Positions 27,820-36,190 of a DNA stretch of 51,821 bases are shown here, one piece after another; positions within the stretch are counted from its first letter, which is position 1; every line of letters begins with the position of its first letter. The position numbers and the translations under genes were made by a program. The notes under the pieces were generated by a model that was not told where the DNA came from, searched no databases, and saw only the letters and a list, made by a program, of their open reading frames with translations. The stretch comes from Clostridia bacterium. Its GTDB lineage: Bacteria; Bacillota; Clostridia; Oscillospirales; CAG-272. The stretch spans positions 1-51,821 of the forward strand of contig JAFVQU010000004.1 of assembly GCA_017504625.1 (NCBI GenBank), in the 5' to 3' direction.

Positions 27820-27903
27820 AAAATCAGAGGATGGGAGAGTATGCTTTTCTCCGTACCTCGACAATTAAATAAATTCCGCAGGCGCGGAAGCAAGGAGGTT
27901 CCT

Positions 27904-28449
27904 ATGAAGACCAACATTATCGGCAGACAGCTTAACGTGTACGAAGACACAAAAGAGCTTATCAACGAAAAGCTTGCCAAGCTTGATAAGTATTTCGGCG
28001 GCGAGGGCAGTGCCACGGTCGTCCTTACTCACAAGAGAAATCTCTCCACTCTGGAGATCACTATAAAGGTCTCAAACACCATCTTCCGCAGTGAAGTCGA
28101 CGCGGATACCTTCCGCGACGCGCTTGACCGCTCCATTGAAAATATCGAACGCCAGATCAGAAAAAATAAGACCAAGCTCCGCAAGAAGCTGCGCGAGGGC
28201 GTAATTCCCGACGGTGAGATCGCGATGGCATCCATCGGCGACGAGGCTGAGGGTGAAGAGGAAGAAAAGGACATCATTATCAAGACAAAGAAGTTTGAAT
28301 ATACTCCTATGTCGGCAGAGGAAGCAATTATGCAGATGAACCTGCTCGGACACACATTCTACGTATTCAACGACGCGCAGACCGAAAAGACCTGCGTGGT
28401 ATACAAGAGAAAAGACGGCAACTACGGCCTTATCGAGCCTGAAAATTAA
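27904..28449 (+). CDS. hpf: Ribosome hibernation promoting factor, long form
   Basis: 181 residues from ATG 27904, which follows AGGAGG closely; the longer frame adds 21 unrelated residues. N-terminal domain (about 1-105) binds the decoding centre of the 30S subunit (MKTNIIGRQLNVYEDTKELI, basic helix RSIENIERQIRKNKTKLRKKL). An acidic linker (EAEGEEEEKD) leads to the C-terminal dimerisation domain (about 125-181: KKFEYTPMSAEEAIMQMNLLGHTFYVF). The long form joins two ribosomes into 100S dimers in slow growth. Regulated by the unusual promoter upstream, shared element with dnaA. Confidence 0.95.
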   Translation: MKTNIIGRQLNVYEDTKELINEKLAKLDKYFGGEGSATVVLTHKRNLSTLEITIKVSNTIFRSEVDADTFRDALDRSIENIERQIRKNKTKLRKKLREGVIPDGEIAMASIGDEAEGEEEEKDIIIKTKKFEYTPMSAEEAIMQMNLLGHTFYVFNDAQTEKTCVVYKRKDGNYGLIEPEN

Positions 28450-28473
28450 ATAAAAATATTATGGGAGGGCTTA

Positions 28474-28673
28474 GCGTGATACTCCAAGCGGAGTATCACG
28501 CAACTCTATTCGCCTTTGGCGAGTTGTATTGCTTCGCAGTGATATTCGGCTTACACCGAGTGATATTTGCTACGCAAGTTTGTGGCGAATAGAATATCAC
28601 TGCAAGGTGGAGCCTTGCAATATCACTTCCTGTAAAGGAAATATCACTCTTTGCGTCAGCAAAGAATATCACT
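28474..28673. repeat. Array of six AATATCACT 9-mers with hairpin spacers
   Basis: Begins with a perfect 12-bp hairpin (28474-28485 / 28490-28501, loop AAGC) and an AACT...CGCC-TTT-GGCG-AGTT hairpin. Then the 9-mer AATATCACT appears inverted at 28538-28546 and 28559-28567 and direct at 28593-28601, 28619-28627, 28640-28648 and 28665-28673. Each spacer is itself a different small palindrome (for example TCGG/CCGA, TTCC/GGAA, CTTTGC/GCAAAG). No open frame of note. Intergenic, between hpf and its terminator, so it may be transcribed as the hpf 3' untranslated region. Function unknown; not a CRISPR. Confidence 0.8.
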
Positions 28674-28681
28674 TTTATACT

Positions 28682-28737
28682 AACAGAAAAAGAGATAACA
28701 TTTCGGCTACAAACCGATTTGTTCTCTCTTTCTGTTT
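28682..28737 (+). terminator. Long terminator hairpin after the hpf/array unit
   Basis: AACAGAAA...AGAGA pairs with TCTC...TTTCTGTT at the far end, with a CGG/CCG sub-stem inside, followed by TTTTTATT. Likely end of the hpf transcript. Confidence 0.7.
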
Positions 28738-28758
28738 TTATTAAATTTAAAATATTTG

Positions 28759-28787
28759 TTTACAAAAATAAAAAGTTGTGATATAAT
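28759..28787 (+). promoter_or_regulatory. Promoter of the rod-shaped RNA
   Basis: TTTACA 28759-28764, 17 bp, TATAAT 28782-28787 with TG extension. The +1 expected 7 bases later is G28794, exactly where the RNA's closing stem begins. Confidence 0.8.
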
Positions 28788-28793
28788 GAATTT

Positions 28794-28970
28794 GCGACAT
28801 AAGTGAATAAAAGTGAGTTGTTAGGGAAAGTATACATTTTTACTTTGGTAAAAATGTATGCTCGGTTTTGTATGCTTTCCCTAAGATTGTTATATAAAAT
28901 TCACTTGTGTCGCAGCAATGAGTCATACATTTTTCGGTGCGTGGCTTCGGTTGCGCACCTTTTTATTTTT
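28794..28970 (+). ncRNA. Candidate structured RNA, 6S-like (or leader of the SLOG gene)
   Basis: Closing stem of 15 pairs, one G-U (28794-28808 / 28899-28913). Internal bubble of 12 nt (28809-28820) and 14 nt (28885-28898). Middle stem of 10 pairs (28821-28830 / 28875-28884). Apical stem of 13 pairs (28831-28843 / 28848-28860) with a TTTG loop and a 14-nt bulge on the 3' side. A rod with a central bubble is the plan of 6S RNA, which mimics an open promoter for sigma-A RNA polymerase; here the rod is 120 nt, shorter than the usual 160-200 nt. A terminator follows at 28936-28969. No coding potential. Alternative: a leader controlling the gene at 28983. Confidence 0.6.
28936..28969 (+). terminator. 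UUCG-loop terminator of the rod-shaped RNA
   Basis: GGTGCG (28936-28941) pairs with CGCACC (28954-28959); the inner part closes with a C-TTCG-G tetraloop; TTTTTATTTTT follows. Confidence 0.85.
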
Positions 28971-28982
28971 GGAGGAAACAAG

Positions 28983-29312
28983 ATGAAGCTTATGATTGCA
29001 GGCTCGCGCTCAATAACCGAATTTGACCTTGCCCCTCATATTCCCGACGGTGTTGATATGATAATTTCGGGCGGCGCTGAGGGTATAGACACGCTTGCCG
29101 AGCAGTATGCGGATCAGCATAAGCTCTCTAAAATGATAATCCGTCCTCGCTACGACCTGTACGGAAAGGTCGCGCCGATAAAAAGAAATCAAGAAATGGT
29201 AAATATCGCCGACTGTGTGCTCGTCGTCTGGGACGGAAAATCCAAAGGTAGTCTTTCAACAATAAAATATGCAGAAAAAAACGGTAAAAAACTGATTTTG
29301 ATAAAAATATAA
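28983..29312 (+). CDS. SLOG (DUF2493-like) domain protein
   Basis: 109 residues from ATG 28983 with GGAGG upstream; the longer frame runs into the RNA element. KLMIAGSRSITEFD at the start, then ISGGAEGIDTLAEQYA and KRNQEMVNIADCVLVVWDGKSKGSLSTI: a Rossmann-like nucleotide/ligand binding fold of the SLOG superfamily (GSRS, GGAxGID motifs). Such proteins bind nucleotides or nucleotide-derived signals; DUF2493 members are often phage or defence associated but also chromosomal. Cytosolic. It is 14 bp after the terminator of the structured RNA, so expression may depend on read-through. Confidence 0.85.
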   Translation: MKLMIAGSRSITEFDLAPHIPDGVDMIISGGAEGIDTLAEQYADQHKLSKMIIRPRYDLYGKVAPIKRNQEMVNIADCVLVVWDGKSKGSLSTIKYAEKNGKKLILIKI

Positions 29313-29334
29313 GCCCTCAAAAGAGGGCTTTTTT
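29311..29334 (+). terminator. Terminator of the SLOG gene
   Basis: AAGCCCTC / GAGGGCTT with AAAA loop and a T-run, overlapping the stop codon. Confidence 0.92.
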
Positions 29335-29394
29335 AAAATCCAAATTGTTTTTACGTCTATACCAAAAATATTTTTTATCAGTTTTTTGAAGGGG

Positions 29395-29432
29395 TGCAGG
29401 GGGAACTTTTTTCAAAAAAAGTTCCCCCTGCA
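29395..29432 (-). terminator. Terminator hairpin of pepD (repeat-family type)
   Basis: 18-bp perfect stem (29395-29412 / 29415-29432), 11 bp beyond the pepD stop. Same G-run, A, C, T-run build as 7859-7897 and 13402-13442, with a similar flank (TTTTTTGAAGGGGTGC). Confidence 0.8.
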
Positions 29433-29443
29433 TTCTCTTTTCC

Positions 29444-30886
29444 TTACTTTTTCTCTATTATATCACAGACTACCTGCCAGACGTTCAAGACAGATTCAAG
29501 ATCAAGATGCTCGTCGGGCGAGTGGATATCAAACATGGTAGGTCCTACCGAAATGGCGTCGATACCGGGCATTTTTGACGAGAGAATACCGCACTCAAGT
29601 CCCGCGTGGATAACGCAGACCTCAAGTCGCTTGCCAAATCTCTTTTCGTAAGCGTCAAGATAAAGCTCACGCAAAGGAGATACGGGCTGATATTCCCAGC
29701 CGGGATAACGCGCGTAGTGACGGCAATCAGCGCCGACAAGAGCCGAGAGCATATTCATCTCTCTTACCGCCATATCAAGCTGCGCCTCAAGCGAGGAGCG
29801 CGCAGAGAAGGTAAGACAGAGCTTATCGCTATCGGTCTTTGCAACACCGAGATTGCGCGAGTATTCAACGAGTCCCTTAATATCGTTGCTCATTTTAAGC
29901 ACGCCCGTGCGCGCGCAGCTCATAAACGAGATTATCTTCTCCGTCGCTTCAACAGTTATCGCGCCCTCGTCAGACTCAACGTAATCTATCTTTACAAGGA
30001 AGCCGCCGTCATCGGCAGACAATTCCTTCTTTATCTCAATAACCTCGGCAGCGATTGCGTACGCCGCGTCCTTGTCATCCTTTACCGCAAAGGTAGCAAA
30101 GCACTCGCGCGCGATTGCGTTGTCCTTGCCGCCGCCGTTGAGTGAGATAAGGCGAATAGAGGTCTTAGCGCTTGCAACCGCCAAAAGACGTCCCATAAGC
30201 ACGATAGCGTTGCTCTTACCCGTGTTGATGTCAACACCCGAATGTCCGCCCGCAAGGCCCGTAAGGCTGATTTTAAGCACGCTCTCGCCGTCCTCAAGCT
30301 TATCGCGGTCAAGAGTGAAGGTTATCTCGGTTCTGTTGCCGCCCGCGCATCCTGCGGTCACCTGCCACTCCTCTTCACTGTCGAGGTTGATCATTCTCTT
30401 TGCCGTGATCGGTGAGCAGTCAAATCCGATAGCTCCGCCAAGACCGGTTTCTTCCTCAACCGTGAAAAGCATTTCAAGCGTGGGATGCTCTGCTTTGTCA
30501 AGAAGCGCCAGCATAAAAGCGACAGCAATTCCATCGTCGCCGCCAAGCGTCGTTCCGTCTGCCCAGAGATATTTTCCGTCCTTTATTGAAAGCTTAAGTC
30601 CGTCTTTGAGAAAATCGTGATCTGAATCTGCATTCTTTTCGCACACCATATCGGTATGTCCCTGGAAAAGAATCGCGGGTATATTTTCATAGCCTGCCGT
30701 CGCATCCTTGCGGATGAAAACATTATTAAGCTTGTCGCGCAGGCAGAAAAGCCCTCTCTCACGCGCGTAATTTTCAATATAGTCGGCAACACCGCTCTCG
30801 TTTCCCGAGCCGTGCGGGATCGCGCAGATATCCTCAAATATCTTAAGTACGTTTGAAGGCTCAAAGCCCTCGGTAATGTAATTCAT
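29444..30886 (-). CDS. pepD: Aminoacyl-histidine dipeptidase (M20 family)
   Basis: 480 residues, full PepD length. Zinc-binding blocks: FQGHTDMVCEK (His, Asp), TLGGDDGIAVAF (bridging Asp), FTVEEETGLGGA (catalytic Glu, zinc Glu) and the C-terminal ISVGPTMFDIHSPDEHL (His). It is a cytosolic dipeptidase cleaving Xaa-His and other dipeptides. GAGGT precedes the ATG. It starts 20 bp after mreB and is probably cotranscribed with it. Together with the M18 enzyme it suits a peptide-using organism. Confidence 0.95.
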   Translation of the reverse strand: MNYITEGFEPSNVLKIFEDICAIPHGSGNESGVADYIENYARERGLFCLRDKLNNVFIRKDATAGYENIPAILFQGHTDMVCEKNADSDHDFLKDGLKLSIKDGKYLWADGTTLGGDDGIAVAFMLALLDKAEHPTLEMLFTVEEETGLGGAIGFDCSPITAKRMINLDSEEEWQVTAGCAGGNRTEITFTLDRDKLEDGESVLKISLTGLAGGHSGVDINTGKSNAIVLMGRLLAVASAKTSIRLISLNGGGKDNAIARECFATFAVKDDKDAAYAIAAEVIEIKKELSADDGGFLVKIDYVESDEGAITVEATEKIISFMSCARTGVLKMSNDIKGLVEYSRNLGVAKTDSDKLCLTFSARSSLEAQLDMAVREMNMLSALVGADCRHYARYPGWEYQPVSPLRELYLDAYEKRFGKRLEVCVIHAGLECGILSSKMPGIDAISVGPTMFDIHSPDEHLDLESVLNVWQVVCDIIEKK

Positions 30887-30906
30887 ATTTAATACCTCAA
30901 AAATTA

Positions 30907-31911
30907 TTACTCAACAGAGTACTTGTTTATCGACTCTATCTTCTTTGCCGCGCCCTTGACAACGCAGTCCTCAGGCTCCTTTGCAACGTAGGTCTTTATT
31001 CCCGTAACTCTGTGTATGAGCTTATCAAGTCCGCGAAGCCTTGCTCCTCCGCCAACGAGCATTATGCCGTTGTGGAGTATATCTCCGACAAGCTCGGGGG
31101 GAGTTTTTTCAATGATCTCGCAAATGCAATCGATAAGAGCGGTCATAGGCTCAAAGGTCGCTCCGATCATCTCCTTGGAGCTTAAATTTATCATTTTAGG
31201 CATTCCGGTAACTATATCTCTGCCCTTGACCTCAACTATTTTCGCGTCCTTATGCTCGTAAACCTCGCCTATCTTGCGCTTTATGCCCTCTGCGGTGCGC
31301 TCGCCGATTACAAGTCCGTACGCATCCGCAAGATATCTTACGATCGCCTCGTCAAAGCTATCTCCGCCGATCTTAATAGTTTTCGACACTACTATACCGC
31401 CAAGCGAGATTACAGCAACCTGTGAAACTCCGCCGCCGATATCAACTATCATATTTCCGACGGGGGACTTTACGTTAAGTCCCGCGCCGAGAGCCGCCGC
31501 GATGGGAGAAGAAACCGTGTAGGTCTTTCTTGCGCCCGCCTCAGCCGCCGCCTCGTGTATCGCTCTTTCCTCTATCTCGGAAATTCCCGCGGGAAGCGCG
31601 AGGATGATTCTCGGTGAGAGTATTGATTTTCCACTTGCGCGGCGAATGAAATACTGAAGCATCTTGTAGGTGACCTCATATTCGTTTATTTCGCCGTTTT
31701 TGAGGGGACGCAGAGTGAAAATACCGTCGGGCGAGCGTCCCATCATCTCCTGTGCCTCACGTCCGACCTTTATGACCTTATCGGTCGCCTTATCTATTGC
31801 AACTACGCTTGGCTCACGAATGACGATACCCTGATCCTGCGCATGCACGTGAACCGTTGCAGTACCGAGATCAATGGCTATATCTCTGCTCAATTTAAAA
31901 TTCTTAAACAA
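30907..31911 (-). CDS. mreB: Rod shape-determining protein MreB
   Basis: 334 residues, TTG start at 31911 with GAGGAGG 10 bases upstream. Actin-like ATPase forming membrane filaments that direct the elongasome. Phosphate 1 motif DIAIDLGTATV, connect 1, phosphate 2 MIVDIGGGVSQVAVISLGG, adenosine motif GIMLVGGGARLRGLDK. The start lacks a clear amphipathic helix but begins FKNFKLSRD, as in MreB/Mbl. It lies about 13 kb from mreC-mreD, so the usual mreBCD operon is split. Followed by pepD. Confidence 0.93.
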   Translation of the reverse strand: MFKNFKLSRDIAIDLGTATVHVHAQDQGIVIREPSVVAIDKATDKVIKVGREAQEMMGRSPDGIFTLRPLKNGEINEYEVTYKMLQYFIRRASGKSILSPRIILALPAGISEIEERAIHEAAAEAGARKTYTVSSPIAAALGAGLNVKSPVGNMIVDIGGGVSQVAVISLGGIVVSKTIKIGGDSFDEAIVRYLADAYGLVIGERTAEGIKRKIGEVYEHKDAKIVEVKGRDIVTGMPKMINLSSKEMIGATFEPMTALIDCICEIIEKTPPELVGDILHNGIMLVGGGARLRGLDKLIHRVTGIKTYVAKEPEDCVVKGAAKKIESINKYSVE

Positions 31912-31964
31912 CTGAAAATGTCCTCCTCTCCACCCTTTTCGCGTGAATACAACTATACATCATA

Positions 31965-31994
31965 ATTATACTACAAAATAGGTCAAAAAGTCAA
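31965..31994 (-). promoter_or_regulatory. mreB promoter
   Basis: Minus strand: TTGACT (31994-31989), 18-bp spacer, TATAAT (31970-31965). Confidence 0.75.
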
Positions 31995-32067
31995 ATATTT
32001 TTTATAAATATATGATGAACATACAGAAAACGAAAGGTCGAAATATGATAGAATTTTGATAGATATG

Positions 32068-32095
32068 AAAAAACGGGGCGATTGCCGCCCCGTTT
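32068..32095 (-). terminator. Terminator of the glycosidase operon
   Basis: 10-bp stem 32071-32080 / 32086-32095 (AAACGGGGCG), with a T-run on the minus strand, 24 bp past the GH3 stop. Confidence 0.92.
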
Positions 32096-32119
32096 AATAA
32101 ATTTGTTGCGAAAGGAAGC

Positions 32120-35116
32120 TTATTCCTCCTCGCAGATATGTTTTTTCTTTCTGAATACAAAGGTTGTCGAAATACCTGAAATAATTGCCGCAATAGCACC
32201 TGTAGCGCCTATTTCACCGCCACAGCCGCCTGCAGAGCCTGAAGCCGTAGCCGATTCGCTCTCTGCCTCGGTTACCTCGGCGGTAGCACTCTCGTTAGGC
32301 TCTTCGGTTGCCTCAGTAGTGGTTTCTTCCTCTTCTTCAGCTCTCTGTCCTACAAGCGAGGTCTTGACCAGCTTTTCCGCCGTGTTTGCAAAATTCACGG
32401 TGTCAACATAGGTATAAATTACCTCCTTAGCCGCCGCAAATATGGCATTCTGCGAGGTAGGTGTGTCAAGATTTGTAAAGAGGGTTTCTGTTCCCCAAGG
32501 ACAGAGCATCAGATTACAACCCGCGCGTACACATTCGTCAACGTCGTTGATATTTTTACTCTGGTAATAGTCAGTGACTACCGTTCCCTTGAATCCCCAC
32601 TCCTCGCGAAGAACCGCGATAAGTAATGCAGAATTCGAGCTTGCCTGACCCGATCCAACCTTATCTACCGACGCCATCATACCATTAGCCTTACCTATCT
32701 TGACCGCGTACTCAAAAGGAAGCAGATAATTTTCACGCAAGTTCTGCTCGGTGAGCCATTTATATGTCGCGCCTCGGTATCTTTCACAGTCATTCACCGC
32801 AAGATGCTTGATATACGCGGTCACACCGTTGGTTTTTGCACCAAGCACGTGATAAGCGCAGATCATACCCGAAAGGAGCGGATCTTCACTGTAATATTCA
32901 AAATTTCTGCCGCCAAGAGGTGTGCGGTGAAGATTTGCTCCCGGGCCGTACCAGCCCATTATCTGAGGATTATATCCGCTTCCCTCCTTACCTATCGCAA
33001 GACCGACGTGGTATGCGATATTTGTATCCCAGGTAGCCGCGATAAGCGTCGAGCAAGGATAATTTGAGAGCGAGCCTGAGTTAAATCCCGAGGGACCGTC
33101 AAGAGCTACGGTCTTTGGCATTCCGATAGCGCTCATTTCAAGTGTTCCGAATCCACCGCCCGCAATAAGTCGTGCCGCATCGATAAGAGAAAGCTGGCTG
33201 GTTATCTGATCCCATTTCTCGTCCGAGAAGGGCACGCCCATCATATCCGTGACTGTGAGGGCTGTTTCGGTCGAGCTCCATATCGGTAGAGCGACGGTAT
33301 TGTCGTCCTTACTGAAATCGTAATTGCTTGCGGTATCGTTTTTGAGAGCCGAGCCGCCCTCTCTTGAAGGAGGTAACTCGCTCGTAAACGTACCCGCAAA
33401 ATCAGCTCTTGAAAGATATATGACCTTAACTTTTTCGTCGTTTCCGTCGCAGGAATGCTGATTGTTTATCGCGCGGTCATCGCTTATCATACTCGACGCG
33501 CCCGAAATTTCATTTGTATAATTGGTAAATTGATTTGTTATAGGGTTACCCGTTTCGCTATCGACCTCATATCTGATGCCGCCCTCTGCGACCTTAAGAG
33601 TAATCGTATTTACGCCGTCGGTCGTATTTTTAAGAGTGTGTGAGTCGGTGCGAAGGCTGATTATATAGTCGCCCGCCTCAAGCTCGTAGCCCATAAATCC
33701 ATTGTTGTTTTTATCGTAGCAATCGTAGCTTCGCATTACCTCAACGGGCATCTCGATAGTAAGTATTTCAACCTCTCCGGGATCAAGCTCCGCGGTTTTT
33801 GCAAACGCACCGAGAGTTACCGCGCTCTTTTCAATTCCGCCCTTATAATAGGGTGCGGAGTAATAAAGCTCAATAACGTCGGAGCCGCTGTATCTACCCA
33901 CGTTTTCTACGCAGAGAGTTATTGAAATAACTCCGTCCTTATCAATATAATCGCCGTCTTTATAATTACAATTAAGCACAGTCCAGTTGAATTCGGTATA
34001 AGAAAGACCAAAGCCAAACGGATACTGAACTACGCCATTGTAGCCCTTGCCGTATTTGTTGTCTATATTATTCCAAAATCCTTCTGCATCGGCGGTTTCA
34101 TACCATTTATATCCGACGTATATATCCTCAGTGTAATCACTGTATCTTGCAAATATAACCTTTGGGTCGTCGCTTGGGTCTGTGTACTCACCAACTCCTT
34201 CTCTGCCCGAGGTTGCATAAGATGCCGCGGTCGAAAGATCGTAAGCGTATATATCGGGGAGCTTGCCGGAAAAGTTAGCCTGACCCTTGAGAAGCCTTGT
34301 AAGTCCCATCGTTCCCTTTGATCCGGGAAATCCGAGCCATACGAGCGCGTCTATGTCGTAATCCTCGGCAAATCCGCATTCCATCGGGTTTGCGCTGTTG
34401 AGAATAACTACTACCTTGTCAAATCGCTCACTTACCGTCTTGATAAGATATTCCTCGTTTTCAGAGAGAGAAAGCATTTTCCTGCTTTTATCTATCGTGC
34501 CGTCTGCAAGATACTGATAGTGTGAGAAATCGTTTCCCTCGCCGATAAGTCTGCCTATTACTACGATAGCAGTCTCAGAATAACCCTCTGCCTGAGAGAG
34601 TATTTCATCGGTCAGAAATTCAGGCGGAGCTTCGACTATTCCGTAATACTTTGTATATCCCGCGTCGTCAACTCCCGCCTCGCCCGAGTAAAGTCTGGGT
34701 TCGTAGGAAAGCTCGCGATATTTTTTTGCCAATACCTTATTATACGATATATTTACTTTTTCAAGAGCCGAAAGAAAGGTGACGACGTCTTTTTTAGTAC
34801 CCGTTCCCGAGCCTGTACCCTGGAGGATAAATCCGTCATTCGTACCTGCCCAACCAAATACGTTGACCTTTTCACCCGACGAAAGCGGAAGCGCCGTCTC
34901 ACCGTTTTCGTTCTTTTCGTTGCGGAGCAATACCGCGCCGTTTTCAACTACTGAAACTGCCAGCTTTTCACCTGTTTTATACACAGTGTCCACCTCCTTA
35001 AGCTCGTAATCGTCAAGATAATCTCCTTCGCCCTCTGCAAAAACTCCCAACGTCATGGAAAACACAATGATGATAGAAATTATACAAGCAAATAAATTAA
35101 TTAAGCTCTTCTTCAT
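32120..35116 (-). CDS. Secreted GH3 beta-glycosidase, permuted domain order, C-terminal membrane anchor
   Basis: 998 residues. Signal peptide (about 1-27, cleavage after GVFA). The domain that is usually second in GH3 comes first (about 45-290: VNVFGWAGTNDG, VVIGRLIGEGNDFS), then a fibronectin-like part (about 390-500), then the (beta/alpha)8 domain (about 630-900) with GPSGFN, GGRNFEYYSEDP, KHLAVND (acceptor site Lys-His) and nucleophile Asp849 in VVTDYYQS. This order is known from Butyrivibrio and Ruminococcus beta-glucosidases. The end carries a Glu/Thr/Ser-rich stalk, then SAGGCGG, a hydrophobic segment and FRKKK, a surface-anchor signal. Likely removes beta-linked glucose or xylose from plant oligosaccharides; exact sugar unknown. 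Operon with a lipoprotein upstream. Confidence 0.9.
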   Translation of the reverse strand: MKKSLINLFACIISIIIVFSMTLGVFAEGEGDYLDDYELKEVDTVYKTGEKLAVSVVENGAVLLRNEKNENGETALPLSSGEKVNVFGWAGTNDGFILQGTGSGTGTKKDVVTFLSALEKVNISYNKVLAKKYRELSYEPRLYSGEAGVDDAGYTKYYGIVEAPPEFLTDEILSQAEGYSETAIVVIGRLIGEGNDFSHYQYLADGTIDKSRKMLSLSENEEYLIKTVSERFDKVVVILNSANPMECGFAEDYDIDALVWLGFPGSKGTMGLTRLLKGQANFSGKLPDIYAYDLSTAASYATSGREGVGEYTDPSDDPKVIFARYSDYTEDIYVGYKWYETADAEGFWNNIDNKYGKGYNGVVQYPFGFGLSYTEFNWTVLNCNYKDGDYIDKDGVISITLCVENVGRYSGSDVIELYYSAPYYKGGIEKSAVTLGAFAKTAELDPGEVEILTIEMPVEVMRSYDCYDKNNNGFMGYELEAGDYIISLRTDSHTLKNTTDGVNTITLKVAEGGIRYEVDSETGNPITNQFTNYTNEISGASSMISDDRAINNQHSCDGNDEKVKVIYLSRADFAGTFTSELPPSREGGSALKNDTASNYDFSKDDNTVALPIWSSTETALTVTDMMGVPFSDEKWDQITSQLSLIDAARLIAGGGFGTLEMSAIGMPKTVALDGPSGFNSGSLSNYPCSTLIAATWDTNIAYHVGLAIGKEGSGYNPQIMGWYGPGANLHRTPLGGRNFEYYSEDPLLSGMICAYHVLGAKTNGVTAYIKHLAVNDCERYRGATYKWLTEQNLRENYLLPFEYAVKIGKANGMMASVDKVGSGQASSNSALLIAVLREEWGFKGTVVTDYYQSKNINDVDECVRAGCNLMLCPWGTETLFTNLDTPTSQNAIFAAAKEVIYTYVDTVNFANTAEKLVKTSLVGQRAEEEEETTTEATEEPNESATAEVTEAESESATASGSAGGCGGEIGATGAIAAIISGISTTFVFRKKKHICEEE

Positions 35117-35138
35117 AATAAATTCTCCTTTTTCAGAG

Positions 35139-36107
35139 TTAAGGAATGATTATTTCCGCAAAATCAAGAAAAGGAGCTTCTTTTCCAACAACAACGAAGG
35201 CAAAGCTGTTTTCTCCCACTTTGAGAGTGACATTTTCAATCACGACATCGCACCAGACAAGCGACGTATCAGCGCCCTCCTGCCCGGACATGCTCGGAGC
35301 GCGGGTGGTGAGATAGTAGCTTTCGTCAATAGAAAGCCTTGTATTTTCCTCTGCACTTGCGTAGTTTTGATATATCGCAATATTTTTTGCGGGATAGATC
35401 ATAGTTACCGAGAAATTTGCCATACGAATGACCAATTTTGCGCCGCATATCTCATCTTTCGAGATAATCTTAAATCCAAAGCAGTTTCCAACAGTGCTAT
35501 AGTTCTGAACATATTTTTCGCCGCTTGCGTAAATATCGTCAACGATAAGATTTCCGTTAGTTTTGATATGGCTGAGATCTATATCCTCAATCTCGCATCT
35601 ATATGCTCCGTTGCCATCAATAGTTATCGTAGGAGAAGAGGAAAGCGCGCCGTTTACGTCAATGTCCTTTACCGATATGGTATAAGTCAGAGTGATCTCC
35701 TCAGACAATACCTCGAGCAATACCTCGTATTCGCCGATGCGGTCAAGCACAGGCTCAATATCAATATAAACATCGTCCTCGGGATATTCGGTTATCTCGC
35801 CGTTAAGAGAGTGAATAACTACGATGTTTTTATAGTTAAACCTTTCACCAAGCTCAAATTCGGTCTGAACGCTTCCCTCTTTTACGTACCAAACGTCATT
35901 TTCAATAGCTTCTGTCGTATTTTCTATAATGTCTTTCACTGTAGTTTCCTCACTTTCTTTCCCAATCGGGATTTCTTCCGTTGTATCCGAATTATCCACA
36001 ACGCCACCAGTTGTATTCTGAATCTCCACTCCCGCGCAAGAGCAAAGAGCAAGACAAAGCAGTATCATTACCGTTGTCAAAAATATAAGTTTGAGAGAAG
36101 TCTTCAT
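35139..36107 (-). CDS. Lipoprotein with Ig-like beta domains, unknown function
   Basis: 322 residues. Lipoprotein signal peptide with lipobox L-C-S-C, Cys24. A Thr/Glu-rich linker (about 30-65) then two beta-rich parts; the first (about 85-150: FELGERFNYKNIVVIHSLNGE, VDIEPVLDRIGEYEVLLEV) looks like a bacterial Ig-like repeat, the second like a carbohydrate-binding beta-sandwich but without a certain match. It is the first gene of a two-gene operon with the GH3 enzyme (22 bp gap), suggesting a carbohydrate-related surface role. No transport genes lie nearby. Confidence 0.75.
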   Translation of the reverse strand: MKTSLKLIFLTTVMILLCLALCSCAGVEIQNTTGGVVDNSDTTEEIPIGKESEETTVKDIIENTTEAIENDVWYVKEGSVQTEFELGERFNYKNIVVIHSLNGEITEYPEDDVYIDIEPVLDRIGEYEVLLEVLSEEITLTYTISVKDIDVNGALSSSPTITIDGNGAYRCEIEDIDLSHIKTNGNLIVDDIYASGEKYVQNYSTVGNCFGFKIISKDEICGAKLVIRMANFSVTMIYPAKNIAIYQNYASAEENTRLSIDESYYLTTRAPSMSGQEGADTSLVWCDVVIENVTLKVGENSFAFVVVGKEAPFLDFAEIIIP

Positions 36108-36190
36108 ATACGTTATATCCCTTCAAATATTCAAAAGCTAAATTTATGATAGCAATTTTTTTCTCTTTTGTCAAGGAAAAATAAAAAAAG

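Noticed and set aside
27841-27903. Upstream extension of hpf
   Set aside because: The added 21 residues are not conserved in HPF, and AGGAGG points to ATG 27904.
27663-27903. raiA-type noncoding RNA upstream of hpf
   Set aside because: The known raiA RNA is about 200 nt with a defined fold; only about 80 nt lie between the promoter and the hpf start and no such fold was seen.
28474-28673. CRISPR array
   Set aside because: The repeat is only 9 bp, some copies are inverted, the spacers are palindromic and short, and no cas gene is near.
28803-28982. Upstream extension of the SLOG protein by 60 residues
   Set aside because: The stretch is the hairpin RNA and its terminator; GGAGG precedes ATG 28983.
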